Notes under the pieces: model-generated | What the model was told of the DNA's origin: nothing | What the model saw: only the letters and a program-made list of their open reading frames with translations | The model's database searches: none | Part shown: positions 4,230-5,039 of the stretch, piece by piece | Position numbering within the stretch: the first letter of the stretch is position 1 | Layout: every line of letters starts with the position of its first letter | Assembly (NCBI GenBank): GCA_913043805.1 | Contig: CAJWMX010000262.1 | Location: 1 to 5,039, forward strand | DNA from: an uncultured Acidobacteriota bacterium | GTDB taxonomy: Bacteria > Acidobacteriota > Vicinamibacteria > Vicinamibacterales > UBA8438 | Direction of reading: 5' to 3' | Length of the DNA stretch: 5,039 nucleotides | Program-made: the position numbers and the translations under genes

Positions 4230-5039
4230 ATGCGGGACTGGTCGCGGCGGGTGCGTCGCGCACGTCATGCCTCCGGAGTGAGCCTGCTGACCGTCATGCT
4301 GACGGTCGGCTGTGGGCCCGCTCTGCCCGAGGTCGACGGCGATCTGGCCTTCGTCGGGGTGCATGTGATTCCGATGACGGGGGCCGGTGGACCCGTGGTC
4401 ATCGAGGACCAGACCGTGGTCATCGCCGGTCGCCGCGTGGTGGCCATCGAACCGGCCTCCGACGTGGCCGTGGCCGACGGGGTGAGGGTCGTCGAGGCTC
4501 GGGGCCAGTATCTGATGCCCGGGTTGGCCGAGATGCATGGCCATCTGCTGGGACGTCCGCTGCTCCCGGCCGACATCCAGAACCTGCTGTTCCTCTACGT
4601 CGCCAATGGGGTGACCACCGTTCGTGGAATGCAGGGCGATCGGTCGCACTTCAGGCTGCGTGACCAGATTGCTCGGGGAGAGACCATCGGTCCGCGGCTG
4701 TTTCTCAGTAGCCCGTCGATGAACGGCGCGCGGGTGCCGTCCCCCCAGACCGGCGCCCAGCTCACCAGGGAGTACGAGCAACGCGGATACGACCTGATCA
4801 AGATACACGAGGGACTGAGCCTCGAGAGCTTCGATGCGGTGGCCGACATGGCGCGAGAGGTCGGCATCCCGTTCGGGGGCCACGTGCCGGACGAGGTCGG
4901 TTTGCTGCAGGCCCTCGAGGCTGGTCAAGTGTCGATCGATCACCTCGACAACTACATCGAGGCGCTGGTCCCCGAGGAGCAGCGGCCGGCCGAGCATGCT
5001 GGTGTGTTTGGCGTGGGGGAGCTGTTGCCGCTCGTCGAC
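4230..5039 (+). CDS. Lipoprotein-like metal-dependent amidohydrolase, N-terminal 270 aa (cut by right edge)
   Basis: The frame is open from ATG 4230 to the last base (270 codons, no stop), so the C-terminus is missing. The N-terminus has an Arg-rich n-region (WSRRVRRARH, 4-13), a hydrophobic stretch (SGVSLLTVMLTVG, 15-27) and Cys28, a plausible though imperfect lipobox (T-V-G-C). It therefore probably sits outside the cytoplasmic membrane. The small beta-sandwich of the amidohydrolase family follows (about 38-95). The TIM barrel opens at LMPGLAEMHGHL (95-106), with metal ligands His103 and His105. Lys191 in YDLIKIHEGLS (188-198) fits the bridging, usually carboxylated lysine. His218 in FGGHVP and His238 in SIDHLD fit the next two ligands. 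The final Asp lies beyond the edge. This is the imidazolonepropionase/prolidase-like branch, whose members hydrolyse cyclic amides or peptides (Xaa-Pro, Xaa-Arg and others). It is likely co-transcribed with the MaoC gene 19 nt upstream, but has no evident link to CoA chemistry. Confidence 0.88.
   Translation, partial: MRDWSRRVRRARHASGVSLLTVMLTVGCGPALPEVDGDLAFVGVHVIPMTGAGGPVVIEDQTVVIAGRRVVAIEPASDVAVADGVRVVEARGQYLMPGLAEMHGHLLGRPLLPADIQNLLFLYVANGVTTVRGMQGDRSHFRLRDQIARGETIGPRLFLSSPSMNGARVPSPQTGAQLTREYEQRGYDLIKIHEGLSLESFDAVADMAREVGIPFGGHVPDEVGLLQALEAGQVSIDHLDNYIEALVPEEQRPAEHAGVFGVGELLPLVD
4393..4425 (+). repeat. 12-bp direct repeat, 21-bp period, in the amidohydrolase gene
   Basis: CCGTGGTCATCG occurs at 4393-4404 and again at 4414-4425, exactly seven codons apart and in the same frame. 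It encodes the duplicated V-V-I of PVVIEDQTVVIAG, the beta strands before the barrel. It is probably strand similarity plus codon bias, possibly a small tandem duplication. Confidence 0.5.

Noticed and set aside
4152..4997. Minus-strand open frame opposite the amidohydrolase
   Set aside because: The plus-strand frame has signal sequence, HxH and the other metal ligands in order, so the antisense frame is coincidental.
1..5039. Apparent excess of GATC sites (about 40 by hand count) beside a Dam gene
   Set aside because: Most are G followed by the preferred Ile codon ATC, which alone predicts a number of this order in GC-rich coding sequence, so no selection needs to be invoked without a codon-shuffled control.

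Overview
This is a GC-rich (roughly 65%), gene-dense bacterial window. It carries six protein-coding genes and no RNA gene, mobile element or CRISPR array that I can see. GTG starts, GC-rich third codon positions, an orphan Dam-type methylase, a DUF1343/NamZ protein and a lipoprotein amidohydrolase would fit a high-GC environmental lineage such as Acidobacteriota, Gemmatimonadota or an actinobacterium. The sequence alone does not fix the phylum.

Layout. The left edge (1-234, minus strand) holds the N-terminal 78 residues of a DUF1343 protein, the NamZ-type exo-beta-N-acetylmuramidase family. A 65-bp AT-richer divergent spacer (235-299) follows. It has a perfect TATAAT box on the minus strand placed for leaderless transcription of namZ, and a TATCAT box on the plus strand for the next gene. 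Positions 300-1274 (plus) encode a complete Dam-type N6-adenine methyltransferase of 324 residues with all its family motifs. No restriction endonuclease is visible. A 74-bp gap (1275-1348) carries a good sigma70-like promoter (TCGATA, 17 bp, TATGAT).

That promoter opens a tightly packed plus-strand run. It contains an acyl-CoA dehydrogenase (1349-2506), a family III (CaiB/BaiF) CoA-transferase (2512-3690), a MaoC-type hydratase of the mesaconyl/itaconyl-CoA hydratase-like subfamily (3710-4210), and a lipoprotein-like metal-dependent amidohydrolase cut by the right edge (4230-5039). The gaps are only 5, 19 and 19 nt, so I infer an operon.

How the genes may work together. The first three operon genes form a chemically coherent set. 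The transferase would load CoA onto a carboxylic acid, the dehydrogenase would introduce or act around an alpha,beta double bond, and the MaoC protein would hydrate it. The same three families occur together in itaconate/mesaconate (C5 branched dicarboxylate) dissimilation loci and in leucine-catabolism neighbourhoods. The expected C-C lyase (HpcH/HpaI or CitE family) is not in the window, so the substrate remains a hypothesis. The amidohydrolase has no obvious place in that pathway and is probably extracytoplasmic.

Nothing here is clearly an undescribed system. The points most worth a second look are the IVD-like relocation of the catalytic glutamate in the dehydrogenase, the Asp-to-Asn change in the MaoC active site, the face-to-face leaderless promoter region, and the unassigned CoA-ester pathway.
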